DNA of 64,000 nucleotides, taken from positions 21,789-85,788 of the forward strand of contig CAMHTW010000010.1 of NCBI GenBank assembly GCA_946188165.1, written 5' to 3'. The position numbers and the translations under genes were made by a program. Origin of the DNA: an uncultured Prevotella sp. GTDB taxonomy: Bacteria; Bacteroidota; Bacteroidia; Bacteroidales; Bacteroidaceae. The notes under the pieces are model-generated. The model was not told the DNA's origin, did no database searches, and saw nothing but the letters and a program-made list of their open reading frames with translations. This document shows, piece after piece, positions 7,033 to 14,976 of the stretch (the stretch's first letter is position 1; the number at the start of each line of letters is the position of its first letter).

Positions 7033-8248
7033 GCTATGGGGCATACAGGGCCAAATAGGCTCATGGAAGAAGTCTATGAGACTCATTGGACTTAAAGGAC
7101 TGATGGGCTTCATGGGTCTTTTAGGCCTTTTGGGCATGGGGTTTGGGTCTTGCAGTCCGGAGCCACCACTTCACCTCTATGATGCTCAGGAAGCGATGAT
7201 AGAGCTGTCTGTTGTCGACCTGGATTTTGAGAGCTATTGGGGAACCGTGATGGACTTGAATACAAATATGGAAATTGAGAGCAACTGGTACTATGGCTGG
7301 GACGCTGTAGATGTCGCCACCCATGGCGAGATAGGCTACACCCTACCCACCGTATTTGAAGTGCGCCGTTATTATACTGGCGAGGTACCTTATGTCAAGC
7401 ATACCGGTGTCATCAGAGATACCATTCATGGCAACAGTTTCCAAGGCATGTACGACTGGGGCTTCTGGGACATGATGCTGTGGAACGAAATTGATGCCAA
7501 AGACGGTGTGCAGAGCATCATCATCGACGAAAACAGCACACTCGATTCCGTTTTCGCCTATACCAACGCGACAATGCGTAGCACGCGTTATAATGCTCCT
7601 CGCTTCACCCATGCCTTCAATGCTCCAGAGCCATTGCTGGTCGTCTATGAGCAGGGCATTGAGATTAACAAGAATCTAGACGGCTTTGTCTTCGACGAAG
7701 AACGCAACGCCTGGGTCAGAACCCTAAAGATGACCCTGAGGCCTGTTACCTATATATACCTGACGCAGGTAATTCTACACAACAACAGGGGACGCATCAG
7801 CAGCATTGACGGCAATGCCGACCTTTCGGGTATGGCTCGCAGCACCAACATGAACACAGGTCGGGCTGGCGACGATGCCATCACAGTATTCTTCAATGTC
7901 AACTTCAAGAAAGACCGTGACAAGGACGGTGAAAAGGTAGATATCATCGGTGGACGTGTGCTGACCTTCGGTATCTGCGGACTGCAAGCCAACAAGATTA
8001 GCAGTCCCAGTGAGGTGAAAGACGCCCATCGCCACTATATGGACTTCACCATGCAGTTCAACAATGGTATGGACTCCACCTTCGTGTTTGACGTGACAGA
8101 CCAGATTCGTGAGAAATACAGGGGTGGCATCATCACTATTGAACTCGACGTTGACACCATACCGATACCCACCCGCTCAGGCGGCAGCGGTTTCGATGCG
8201 GTGGTAAAAGAAACAGAAGATGGTGGCACCTACGAATTTGACATGTAA
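7025..8248 (+). CDS. DUF5119-type fimbrial-locus lipoprotein
   Basis: A 407-residue lipoprotein overlapping the previous gene by 8 bp. The N-terminal hydrophobic core is almost entirely Gly/Leu/Met (GLMGFMGLLGLLGMGFGSC), with the lipid-acceptor Cys at residue 43. A second ATG at 7076 would give a more usual 26-residue signal. This core is encoded by the 9-bp repeat family seen through the locus. The mature part begins SPEPPLHLYDAQEAMIELSV and fits DUF5119, a family of Bacteroidales surface lipoproteins found with DUF3575 and fimbrillin genes, probably a FimB/Mfa2-like anchor or assembly factor. The assignment to DUF5119 is from recalled sequence pattern and position; a profile search would settle it. 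Confidence 0.75.
   Translation: MNKLWGIQGQIGSWKKSMRLIGLKGLMGFMGLLGLLGMGFGSCSPEPPLHLYDAQEAMIELSVVDLDFESYWGTVMDLNTNMEIESNWYYGWDAVDVATHGEIGYTLPTVFEVRRYYTGEVPYVKHTGVIRDTIHGNSFQGMYDWGFWDMMLWNEIDAKDGVQSIIIDENSTLDSVFAYTNATMRSTRYNAPRFTHAFNAPEPLLVVYEQGIEINKNLDGFVFDEERNAWVRTLKMTLRPVTYIYLTQVILHNNRGRISSIDGNADLSGMARSTNMNTGRAGDDAITVFFNVNFKKDRDKDGEKVDIIGGRVLTFGICGLQANKISSPSEVKDAHRHYMDFTMQFNNGMDSTFVFDVTDQIREKYRGGIITIELDVDTIPIPTRSGGSGFDAVVKETEDGGTYEFDM
7076..7140 (+). repeat. 9-bp repeat array coding a signal-peptide core
   Basis: Degenerate 9-bp units of the CTN-ATG-GGN type (for example CTGATGGGC, TTCATGGGT) run through the signal sequence of the DUF5119 gene. They are read in the frame giving Leu-Met-Gly. 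Confidence 0.6.
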
Positions 8249-8283
8249 AACGAGAGTATTAACGAGATAAAATAATTAAAAAT

Positions 8284-10161
8284 ATGATGGATATGAAAAC
8301 ATTCTTTTCGATTTTATCAGCGCTTGTCCTTGTGACGCTTTTTGGCTGCACAAATGACGAGAATGTGGGAAACAACACTTCCGTAAATCCTAAAGACGCT
8401 GGAGCTATTGCCTTCAGTGGCGGAAGCAGTATGATTACCCGTACCACCTCCTATGGTGCGACGGCAGCAGCTAAATTGGGCAATACTTTCGTTGTATATG
8501 GTACGAAGCACGTTACAGCTGAAGACAAGACTGCCATCAATGATGCTGTTGTCTTTAACAACTTCCAGATTAAATGGACCTCAGCCAGTGCTGGCAGCAA
8601 TGAGTCAAATGCCAGTGACTGGGGCTATCTTGGTTTGCAATCCTATGATGCTACGCCAACGTCCCAAGGTATCAAGTACTGGGACTATAGTGCCGCTCAG
8701 GGACATACCTTCTATGCCTTCTCAAGTTCGGATATCAGCTATCCTAAGAATGAGGCTAACGACAAGGTGCTGGTGACCAAGACTACTTCTGACGAGACTT
8801 CCCTGTACAACAAAGGTTATGCAGTAACCATCAAGAATGGTGCCTCACTTAACAACCTGTATTTCTCTGACCGCGTGCCAGTAGCAAAAGCAGACTATGA
8901 CAAGACTGTCAACTTCACCTTCCGCAACGTCGCTACATTGTTGCGTGTTGGTTTCTATGAGACCATTCCCGGCTATAGGGTCCAGATTGACAAGTTCTAC
9001 ATTGATGACGATGCAACGGCAGCAGTCACCAGCTTTGCTGCAATGAAAGACGCCAAGACCGATGGTTTCTATGCGTCATTACAAAACGTAAAAGGTTCTA
9101 CCGACCAGACTGTGAATGTCACTTATTATGACAATAGCGACCCAACGATTGAGAACAGAGCAAAACTGGCGAATCCCACAGGTGGCTACAACTATGCACT
9201 GAAACTGGGTTCTGGTGCTTCCATCATAGGTACCGATTTGGGCACTTCAGCCTCTTCACCAACGTGGGTCAACAGCGAATATACGTCTGTGTTCCCGTTT
9301 GAGGACAACACGAATCCGCTGCTTCTGAAGCTCGACTTTACGATGTATGCTGAAGACGGTTCACCCGATGTCATCCATGTGCGTGGCGCTCGTGCCGTCG
9401 TTCCTGCACAATATATAAAGTGGAAGAGCAACTTCGCCTATACCTACATTTTCAAGATTACTGACAAGACCAACGGTACCACTGGCGATGTGGATGCGAA
9501 CGATGATCCTACAGACCCAGAAGGTCTGATGCCCATCACCTTCGATGCCATCGTTTATGATGTTACCGAGGAACAGCAGCAGACTATCTCTTCCGTATCT
9601 TCCAACAGCATTACCACCTATGCTGAAGGTGCCCTCGTCAATGAATACACAGCTACCAAGCCCATCTACGTCGTTGTTTCGAATAGCGCTTCTGGTGCAG
9701 TTATCGCACCATCAGCAATTGGTGACGCAGCAAGTGAGGCTCAGGTCTACAAGCTCAGTAAGGCTGCTACAGAATCAGATGTCGTTGCTCAGCTGATGGG
9801 TTCACCTATGGGCATCACGATGACTGCTGAAACGGCAACACTGGGAACCAGCATTCCTCTCGCTGACGGGTCGACACCCGCTATCAGCAATGTGAAGTTC
9901 ACACCCTCTGCTGCTAATACATATTATGCCTACGTATATACGACAGAAAAATATGTCGCTCCCACTTATTTGAACCAGTCTGCTGGCACTTACGACTCTG
10001 GCAAGACCTATTACATGAAGACTGCCAACGATGTGTACTATGCTGTCACAGTGGCAAATGCAGCTGCCTTCAACGAACACAAGGCCCAGCTGTATATCAT
10101 TGATTCTACAGCACCTGGCACCCCTGGCAAATATGATGTAAAAGTCATAAAGGTACAGTAA
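8284..10161 (+). CDS. Fimbrillin family (Mfa/FimA-like) lipoprotein, paralogue 1
   Basis: A 625-residue predicted fimbrial subunit. A lipoprotein signal ends at VLVTLFGC (Cys22). A pro-region leads to a conserved ITR at residue 53, the position where Arg-specific proteolysis matures FimA/Mfa1 in Porphyromonas. The body shows fimbrillin-like signatures: FRNVATLLRVGFYETIPGY (around residue 220) and KWKSNFAYTYIFKITD (around 380-395). A C-terminal extension follows, ending YDVKVIKV. Fimbrillins polymerise by strand exchange after cleavage; whether this organism has a matching protease is not visible here. The first of three tandem paralogues; the gap from the DUF5119 gene is 35 bp, and to the next 34 bp. 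ATGs at 8284, 8287 and 8293 are all possible starts. Confidence 0.87.
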   Translation: MMDMKTFFSILSALVLVTLFGCTNDENVGNNTSVNPKDAGAIAFSGGSSMITRTTSYGATAAAKLGNTFVVYGTKHVTAEDKTAINDAVVFNNFQIKWTSASAGSNESNASDWGYLGLQSYDATPTSQGIKYWDYSAAQGHTFYAFSSSDISYPKNEANDKVLVTKTTSDETSLYNKGYAVTIKNGASLNNLYFSDRVPVAKADYDKTVNFTFRNVATLLRVGFYETIPGYRVQIDKFYIDDDATAAVTSFAAMKDAKTDGFYASLQNVKGSTDQTVNVTYYDNSDPTIENRAKLANPTGGYNYALKLGSGASIIGTDLGTSASSPTWVNSEYTSVFPFEDNTNPLLLKLDFTMYAEDGSPDVIHVRGARAVVPAQYIKWKSNFAYTYIFKITDKTNGTTGDVDANDDPTDPEGLMPITFDAIVYDVTEEQQQTISSVSSNSITTYAEGALVNEYTATKPIYVVVSNSASGAVIAPSAIGDAASEAQVYKLSKAATESDVVAQLMGSPMGITMTAETATLGTSIPLADGSTPAISNVKFTPSAANTYYAYVYTTEKYVAPTYLNQSAGTYDSGKTYYMKTANDVYYAVTVANAAAFNEHKAQLYIIDSTAPGTPGKYDVKVIKVQ

Positions 10162-10195
10162 CAACTAACTAGACAAAAAACATAACAATTAAAAG

Positions 10196-12088
10196 ATGAA
10201 GACTATGAAAAAGTATTTATTCCTTGCAGCCGCTGTCACAATGATGGCCAGCTGCTCCGACAACAACTTCGTGGGTGACAACAACCCCGATAATCTGGAT
10301 GGCTCAGGAGCTATTGCCTTCGGCTTCGACGTACAAAACATCACTCGTGGTGGTGACCTTGTTGGTTCTGATGCAGCAGATAAACTGCAGAGCCAATTCG
10401 TTGTATTTGGTACCAAACATTCTGCTGCAGAATCTGCTGATGCCACAAATGACATGGTAGTATTCCAGAACTACAAAGTAGAATACGCAGCAAATACTGC
10501 TGGAACAAAAGCATCCAATACTCATAACTGGGATTATGTTGGCCTTACACCGTATGCTAGTACTATTGTGTCACCTGTTGCAACCTCTCAAACAGTAAAG
10601 TATTGGGACTATAGTGCCGAGCAGGGTTACACTTTCTATGCTTTCGCCTCTAAAGCAGACCTAGAAGGTGATAAGGTTACAGTAACAAAGACCACTACAG
10701 GTACTACTGTTTATGATAAGGGCTATTCAATTGTAATTAAGAACGGTGCTAATTTGGACAAATTGTATCTCTCTGACCGTACGCCTGTCGCAAAGACAGC
10801 CTATAATAAGCCTGTCACATTGACATTCCGCAACTTTGGTACTCGTGTTCGTGTAGGTTTCTATGAGACCATTCCTGGCTATAAAGTTAAAATTGACCAG
10901 TTCTATGTTGATGGTGATGCTACAGCTGCAGTGACTACTTTTGGCGCTATGGACGTAACGAATACAACAAACTTTGCTGCTGCTTTACAGAACATTAATT
11001 CGACCGCTGAAAGTAATACGTTGACGGTATCATACTTAAATGGTAGTAATGGTCCTGTAAACCAAGTTAATGTCACACCGACTACCGTTGGTTATAACTA
11101 CTCATTAGTGCTTGGAACAGGTGTTATTAGTGCTACAGAATTAGCAACCTCTTCTGCTACTCCAACATGGGATAAGACGGATGGTGCATATACTACTGTT
11201 TATCCCTGTTCAGGTGTCACCAACCCCATGTTAATCAAAGTGGATTATACATTGACTGCTGAAGATGGTGGTGGTGAGGTTATTAAGGTTAAAGGTGCAA
11301 ATGTTGTCGTCCCTGCTCAATATGTGCAGTGGAAGAGCAATTTTGCATATACCTACATTTTTAAAATTAGTGATAACACCAATGGTTCTACCGATGGTAC
11401 TACCCAAGGGCTTTATCCCATCACTTTCGACGCTGTCGTTGTTGATGTAGCTGATGACAAGACTCAAGAAACCATTACTACCTTTGAGGACTATTCTATT
11501 ACAACGTATGCGAATGGCTCTGCTGTTACAAACGACAATGAGTATAAGAAAGGTAAGGATATCTATGTTGTGAAGATTAATAATTCTAATGGAGCAATTA
11601 TTCCTCAGACAATTGGAACAGATGCTGTTAACAAAGCGCAGGTTTATGTAGTAACTCAAGAGACTGGTGCTGATGCCATTTCAGAAGCCACTATCACAGC
11701 TAGGCTTAATGGTGCTCCCAATGGTATTGTCTTGACAGCAGTTAATCCTGCTGCAACCCTCGCCTCGTCTGCGCCAGCTGCTGATGGAACCAACTTCAGT
11801 TTTGGTGGAAATGGTTCAGTGAAGTTCACTCCAGGAGCTGCAGGCACTTATGCTTACGTTTCAGTTCGCACTGTCAATGTCGCAGCCGCATATACAGCTG
11901 TTGGATCTGCTACATGGAGTGGAACTACGACGTATTACTTCAAGACAGATAAGAATGTATATTATGCCGCTGCTGGTATTAACGAAGCCAACTTCGACAC
12001 ATACAAGGCAAACTTATATACAAGAAATACTACACCTACACCTGTAGATGGTGTCTATGACATCAAGGTCATTAAGGTAGTTGACTAA
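10196..12088 (+). CDS. Fimbrillin family lipoprotein, paralogue 2
   Basis: A 630-residue predicted fimbrial subunit closely related to the previous gene. The lipoprotein signal ends TMMASC (Cys20). The conserved maturation-type Arg is at residue 51 (NITRGG). Shared blocks are SDRTPVAKTAYNKPVTLTF, FYETIPGYKVKIDQFYVD and QWKSNFAYTYIFKISD, and the C-terminus ends YDIKVIKV. An in-frame ATG at 10205 also gives a complete signal peptide. The strong similarity with paralogue 1 over the core, with divergence in surface loops, suggests tandem duplication and diversification. The 274-bp gap to paralogue 3 contains a tandem repeat. Confidence 0.87.
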   Translation: MKTMKKYLFLAAAVTMMASCSDNNFVGDNNPDNLDGSGAIAFGFDVQNITRGGDLVGSDAADKLQSQFVVFGTKHSAAESADATNDMVVFQNYKVEYAANTAGTKASNTHNWDYVGLTPYASTIVSPVATSQTVKYWDYSAEQGYTFYAFASKADLEGDKVTVTKTTTGTTVYDKGYSIVIKNGANLDKLYLSDRTPVAKTAYNKPVTLTFRNFGTRVRVGFYETIPGYKVKIDQFYVDGDATAAVTTFGAMDVTNTTNFAAALQNINSTAESNTLTVSYLNGSNGPVNQVNVTPTTVGYNYSLVLGTGVISATELATSSATPTWDKTDGAYTTVYPCSGVTNPMLIKVDYTLTAEDGGGEVIKVKGANVVVPAQYVQWKSNFAYTYIFKISDNTNGSTDGTTQGLYPITFDAVVVDVADDKTQETITTFEDYSITTYANGSAVTNDNEYKKGKDIYVVKINNSNGAIIPQTIGTDAVNKAQVYVVTQETGADAISEATITARLNGAPNGIVLTAVNPAATLASSAPAADGTNFSFGGNGSVKFTPGAAGTYAYVSVRTVNVAAAYTAVGSATWSGTTTYYFKTDKNVYYAAAGINEANFDTYKANLYTRNTTPTPVDGVYDIKVIKVVD

Positions 12089-12273
12089 TCCTATATACCA
12101 GGTGGGGTTCGACTCCTCGGTGGGTAACTAAGAAAAGAATAAAGTAATAAAGAAGAAAAAATGAAAGAAAATGGACTTCTCTTCCAAGGTCGTTTGGCCG
12201 TCGTAGCGCCGTCGTTGGTATATCGTAGCGATATCGATGGTTCGACGGAGCTTCGGTTATCTTTCGGTAAGGT

Positions 12274-12317
12274 AAGAAGAGGGTAAGAAGAGGCCAAGAA
12301 GAGGGTAAGAAGAGGCC
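12274..12317. repeat. 22-bp tandem repeat, two copies, between fimbrillin genes
   Basis: Two perfect 22-bp copies (12274-12295 and 12296-12317), each built from AAGAAGAGGGTAAGAAGAGG plus CC, lie just upstream of the third fimbrillin. The rest of the gap has GC-rich palindromic DNA (for example ATATCG-TAG-CGATAT near 12220). No convincing gene or promoter is seen in 12089-12362; a 41-codon ORF at 12161-12286 is not supported. Confidence 0.7.
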
Positions 12318-12362
12318 GGGCCTCGAAATAGTATAAGAAAATAAATTATTAACGAAAACTGA

Positions 12363-14126
12363 ATGAATATGAAAAAGAAACTATTCTTCGCAGCAATCGC
12401 CATCACAGCATTGGCAAGCTGCTCAAGCAACGACTTCGTGGGTGATGAGAGCCCACAAGTGACAAGTGAAATCGTTGGAGCTATTAGCTTTGGCTCTAGT
12501 ACACCAGCTATCACGCGTGCTGCCAAATCAGGTGCTGACGCCGCTACTGATTTGAATAACAACTTCGTGGTATTTGGTTATAAGACTGTTAGTGCAGCTA
12601 CTCAGACGGTGTTTGATAACTATCAGGTTAATTATGTAACTAATACAGCTAATACGACAGAGTCAAATTCTGTAAATTGGGAGTATGTTAGTTATAAGAA
12701 CTTGCCTTTTGGTACTACCACGACATCTGGCGGTACATTAAACACTGATGGCGTTGCCAAAAACGCAAATGCTTCTTCAACTAATATAGAACAGTCAATT
12801 AAATACTGGGATTTTAATGCAAGTCAGTATGATTTCTTTGCCTATTCATTAGGCGCAGGCGAGGCTGATAATGATGATGAAGGTACTGATCCTCAGTATG
12901 CAAAAGCATCAGCCCTTTCAAATTCAACCTACACATTGGAGGGTAATGCTGCACAACTAGGTACATGCTATATCTCTAATAAGAAAATTGTAGCGCCAGC
13001 CACTTCTGCAACGGAGGTGGATCTCGAGTTCCGCTCTTTCCTGACTAAAGTTCAGCTGGGATTCTACGAGACTATTCCTGGTTATTCTGTAAAGGAAGTT
13101 AAGTTCTATCCTTCATCTTCAGAGACTTCCACTACAACCCCTAGCCTTTATACAGCAACTGCAGTTATTCCCAATGGTGGTAAGTACACAGTTACTTTTG
13201 ATGCAAGTGGCAAAGCACAAGTTGCATTAGCAACAAGTGATCCTGCACCAACAAAAATTTCAAAGATAGATTTCAATACTACTCTGACAGATTATGTTGG
13301 AGCTGATTATAAAGAAGACAATACAAGTACTGTCTATTTGGGTAGAGCATCTAATGCTGCTACCAAGACAAACGTTATAAATGTTCTTCCTAATCCAGCT
13401 AATACGAATGCATTGAATTTGAAGATGGACTTTACCCTTGTATCACGTGATGGTACTGGTGAAACTATTAACATGACTGGTGCTACCGCAGTTATTCCTG
13501 CTGCTTATGCTCAGTGGAAGCCAAACTACAAGTACACATACCTCTTTAAGATTAGTGATAACACCAATGCACAGTCAGGTACTATCACAGGTCTGTATCC
13601 TATTACCCTTGATGCTGTCATAACCGACGCTCAAGATGGTAGTCAGGAGACAATTACTACTGTTAGCAATCCTAGCATCACAACCTATGCTAATGCTTCT
13701 GCTGTGCTGACTGATGAAGAGTATAAGTCAGGTGCAAATATCTATGTAGTTGTAAATGATGGTGTAGCTCTTACCGTTGGCACAAATGCAAAGCTCTATA
13801 CAGCAACAGTTGAGGCTGGTGCAGCTCAGGGTATTACTGAAGAAACAGTGAAGAATGCATTGGCTAATGGAACTCAGACTCCTACAGGTACTTGGACAGT
13901 CACAGACGCTCTTGGAAAGAAGTTGGTTGTTACCACAGCTAGTGTACCAACTCTCACTGCAACAACAGAGATAGCTGCGGACGACTCTCCTACAGGTGTT
14001 GCTATCACTGTAAATGGTGCTAAGTTTACACCTACTGCAGCTGGCTACTATGTATTTGAGTTTACCGACACATCAGATAGTAACAAGAAGTACTATAAGG
14101 TCATCAAAGTCGTAGCAGGCTCATAA
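12363..14126 (+). CDS. Fimbrillin family lipoprotein, paralogue 3
   Basis: A 587-residue predicted fimbrial subunit. The lipoprotein signal ends TALASC (Cys20), followed by SSNDFVGDE, nearly the same as in paralogue 2. The maturation-type Arg is at residue 52 (AITRAA). The conserved block VQLGFYETIPGYSVKEVKFY and the strand QWKPNYKYTYLFKISDNTN are present, and the C-terminus is YYKVIKVVAGS. It is more divergent from the first two than they are from each other. Its codons are AT-richer than the genes that follow. It is followed by a GC-rich palindromic stretch and the four-helix gene. Confidence 0.86.
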   Translation: MNMKKKLFFAAIAITALASCSSNDFVGDESPQVTSEIVGAISFGSSTPAITRAAKSGADAATDLNNNFVVFGYKTVSAATQTVFDNYQVNYVTNTANTTESNSVNWEYVSYKNLPFGTTTTSGGTLNTDGVAKNANASSTNIEQSIKYWDFNASQYDFFAYSLGAGEADNDDEGTDPQYAKASALSNSTYTLEGNAAQLGTCYISNKKIVAPATSATEVDLEFRSFLTKVQLGFYETIPGYSVKEVKFYPSSSETSTTTPSLYTATAVIPNGGKYTVTFDASGKAQVALATSDPAPTKISKIDFNTTLTDYVGADYKEDNTSTVYLGRASNAATKTNVINVLPNPANTNALNLKMDFTLVSRDGTGETINMTGATAVIPAAYAQWKPNYKYTYLFKISDNTNAQSGTITGLYPITLDAVITDAQDGSQETITTVSNPSITTYANASAVLTDEEYKSGANIYVVVNDGVALTVGTNAKLYTATVEAGAAQGITEETVKNALANGTQTPTGTWTVTDALGKKLVVTTASVPTLTATTEIAADDSPTGVAITVNGAKFTPTAAGYYVFEFTDTSDSNKKYYKVIKVVAGS

Positions 14127-14192
14127 CCCCTCCCCCCTACGGGCTCCCTCGCAAGAGGGGGCCAATAGGGCTAATAAGGCTAATAAGATAAT
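14127..14192. repeat. Palindromic GC-rich stretch followed by 9-bp repeats
   Basis: CCCCTCCCCCCTACGGG and CTCCCTCGCAAGAGGGGG form overlapping stem-loops right after the third fimbrillin. They may attenuate transcription, but no clear T-tract follows. Three to four 9-bp units (AATAGGGCT, AATAAGGCT) come next. Confidence 0.5.
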
Positions 14193-14205
14193 AATTAAAA
14201 AAACA

Positions 14206-14976
14206 ATGAGCGAGCAAGAAACGAAGAAGGACGAGGCCATTAAGGCTAATGAGGCTAATGGGGCTTATAAGCCCAATGAAGCTAATGGGCCTGAAGCCAA
14301 TAGCCAGCCCCAGCGCAAAGCGCTGGAGCCTAAGCCCTTCTTGCCAAAGAAGGGTAACTATCGTGGACTCATCGTCTATCAGAAGGCGGAGTGTATCTAC
14401 GATATCACCTTCTATTTTGCTCACCATTACTTCGTGGAGCGCAAGGATCGCACCATCGACCAGGTCGTTCAGGCCGCCCGCTCTGGTAAGCAGAATATCG
14501 CAGAGGGCTGTGCAGCAGCCAGCACCTCTGCTGAGACAGAGTTGAAACTGCTGGGGGTGGCCCGCGCCAGCATGCAAGAGACGCTGTTGGACTACGAGGA
14601 CTATCTGCGTACCCGCCACATGGAACAGTGGCCCTTAGACGATCCTCGTACCCAGCAAATACAGGAATATAGCAAGGTGCACAACCGTCCGGAGGACTAC
14701 ACGAAGGACATCGACAAGCGCTCACCCGAAGTCCTGTGCAACATTGCTATCACCCTGATCCACCAGTTCGACAACATGATGGGCAGGCTACTGGATCGCC
14801 TGCAAAAGGACTTCGTGGAAGAAGGCGGTATTCGCGAGCGGATGACTGCAGCGCGCCTGGGCTACCGCAATGAGCAGAAAGCCCGCATCGCAGAGCTTGA
14901 GGCGGAGAACGCCAAGTTGAAAGCCCGCATCACCGAACTGGAGGCCGCCCTGCGGCAGAAAGGAGACAAACTATGA
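14206..14976 (+). CDS. Four-helix-bundle protein with suffix domain and C-terminal coiled coil
   Basis: A 256-residue, apparently cytoplasmic protein with no signal peptide. Residues 1-45 are a hydrophilic linker (KANEANGAYKPNEANGPEAN) written by the 9-bp repeat. Residues about 52-130 match the four-helix-bundle family named after the 23S rRNA intervening-sequence protein (YRGLIVYQKAECIYDITFYF; AARSGKQNIAEGCAAAS). Residues about 130-215 fit the extra 'suffix' region of some members. The end is a heptad coiled coil (IAELEAENAKLKARITELEA). The same fold includes Avd, the accessory protein of diversity-generating retroelements, but no reverse transcriptase is present in this window. Its stop overlaps the next fimbrillin-like gene as ATGA, so it belongs to the locus. 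Function here is unknown. Confidence 0.8.
   Translation: MSEQETKKDEAIKANEANGAYKPNEANGPEANSQPQRKALEPKPFLPKKGNYRGLIVYQKAECIYDITFYFAHHYFVERKDRTIDQVVQAARSGKQNIAEGCAAASTSAETELKLLGVARASMQETLLDYEDYLRTRHMEQWPLDDPRTQQIQEYSKVHNRPEDYTKDIDKRSPEVLCNIAITLIHQFDNMMGRLLDRLQKDFVEEGGIRERMTAARLGYRNEQKARIAELEAENAKLKARITELEAALRQKGDKL
14237..14310 (+). repeat. 9-bp repeat array coding an Ala/Asn/Gly linker
   Basis: About seven 9-bp units (AAGGCTAAT, GAGGCTAAT, GGGGCTTAT and similar) are read in the frame Asn-Glu/Gly-Ala. The same DNA unit builds signal peptides in neighbouring genes when read in another frame. Confidence 0.75.

Noticed and set aside
12161..12286. 41-codon ORF between fimbrillins 2 and 3
   Set aside because: No recognisable motif, it runs into the 22-bp repeat and palindromes, and its composition looks like repeat DNA.
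14206..14976. A complete diversity-generating retroelement
   Set aside because: Only an Avd-like fold is present; no reverse transcriptase gene or template/variable repeat pair was seen in the window.
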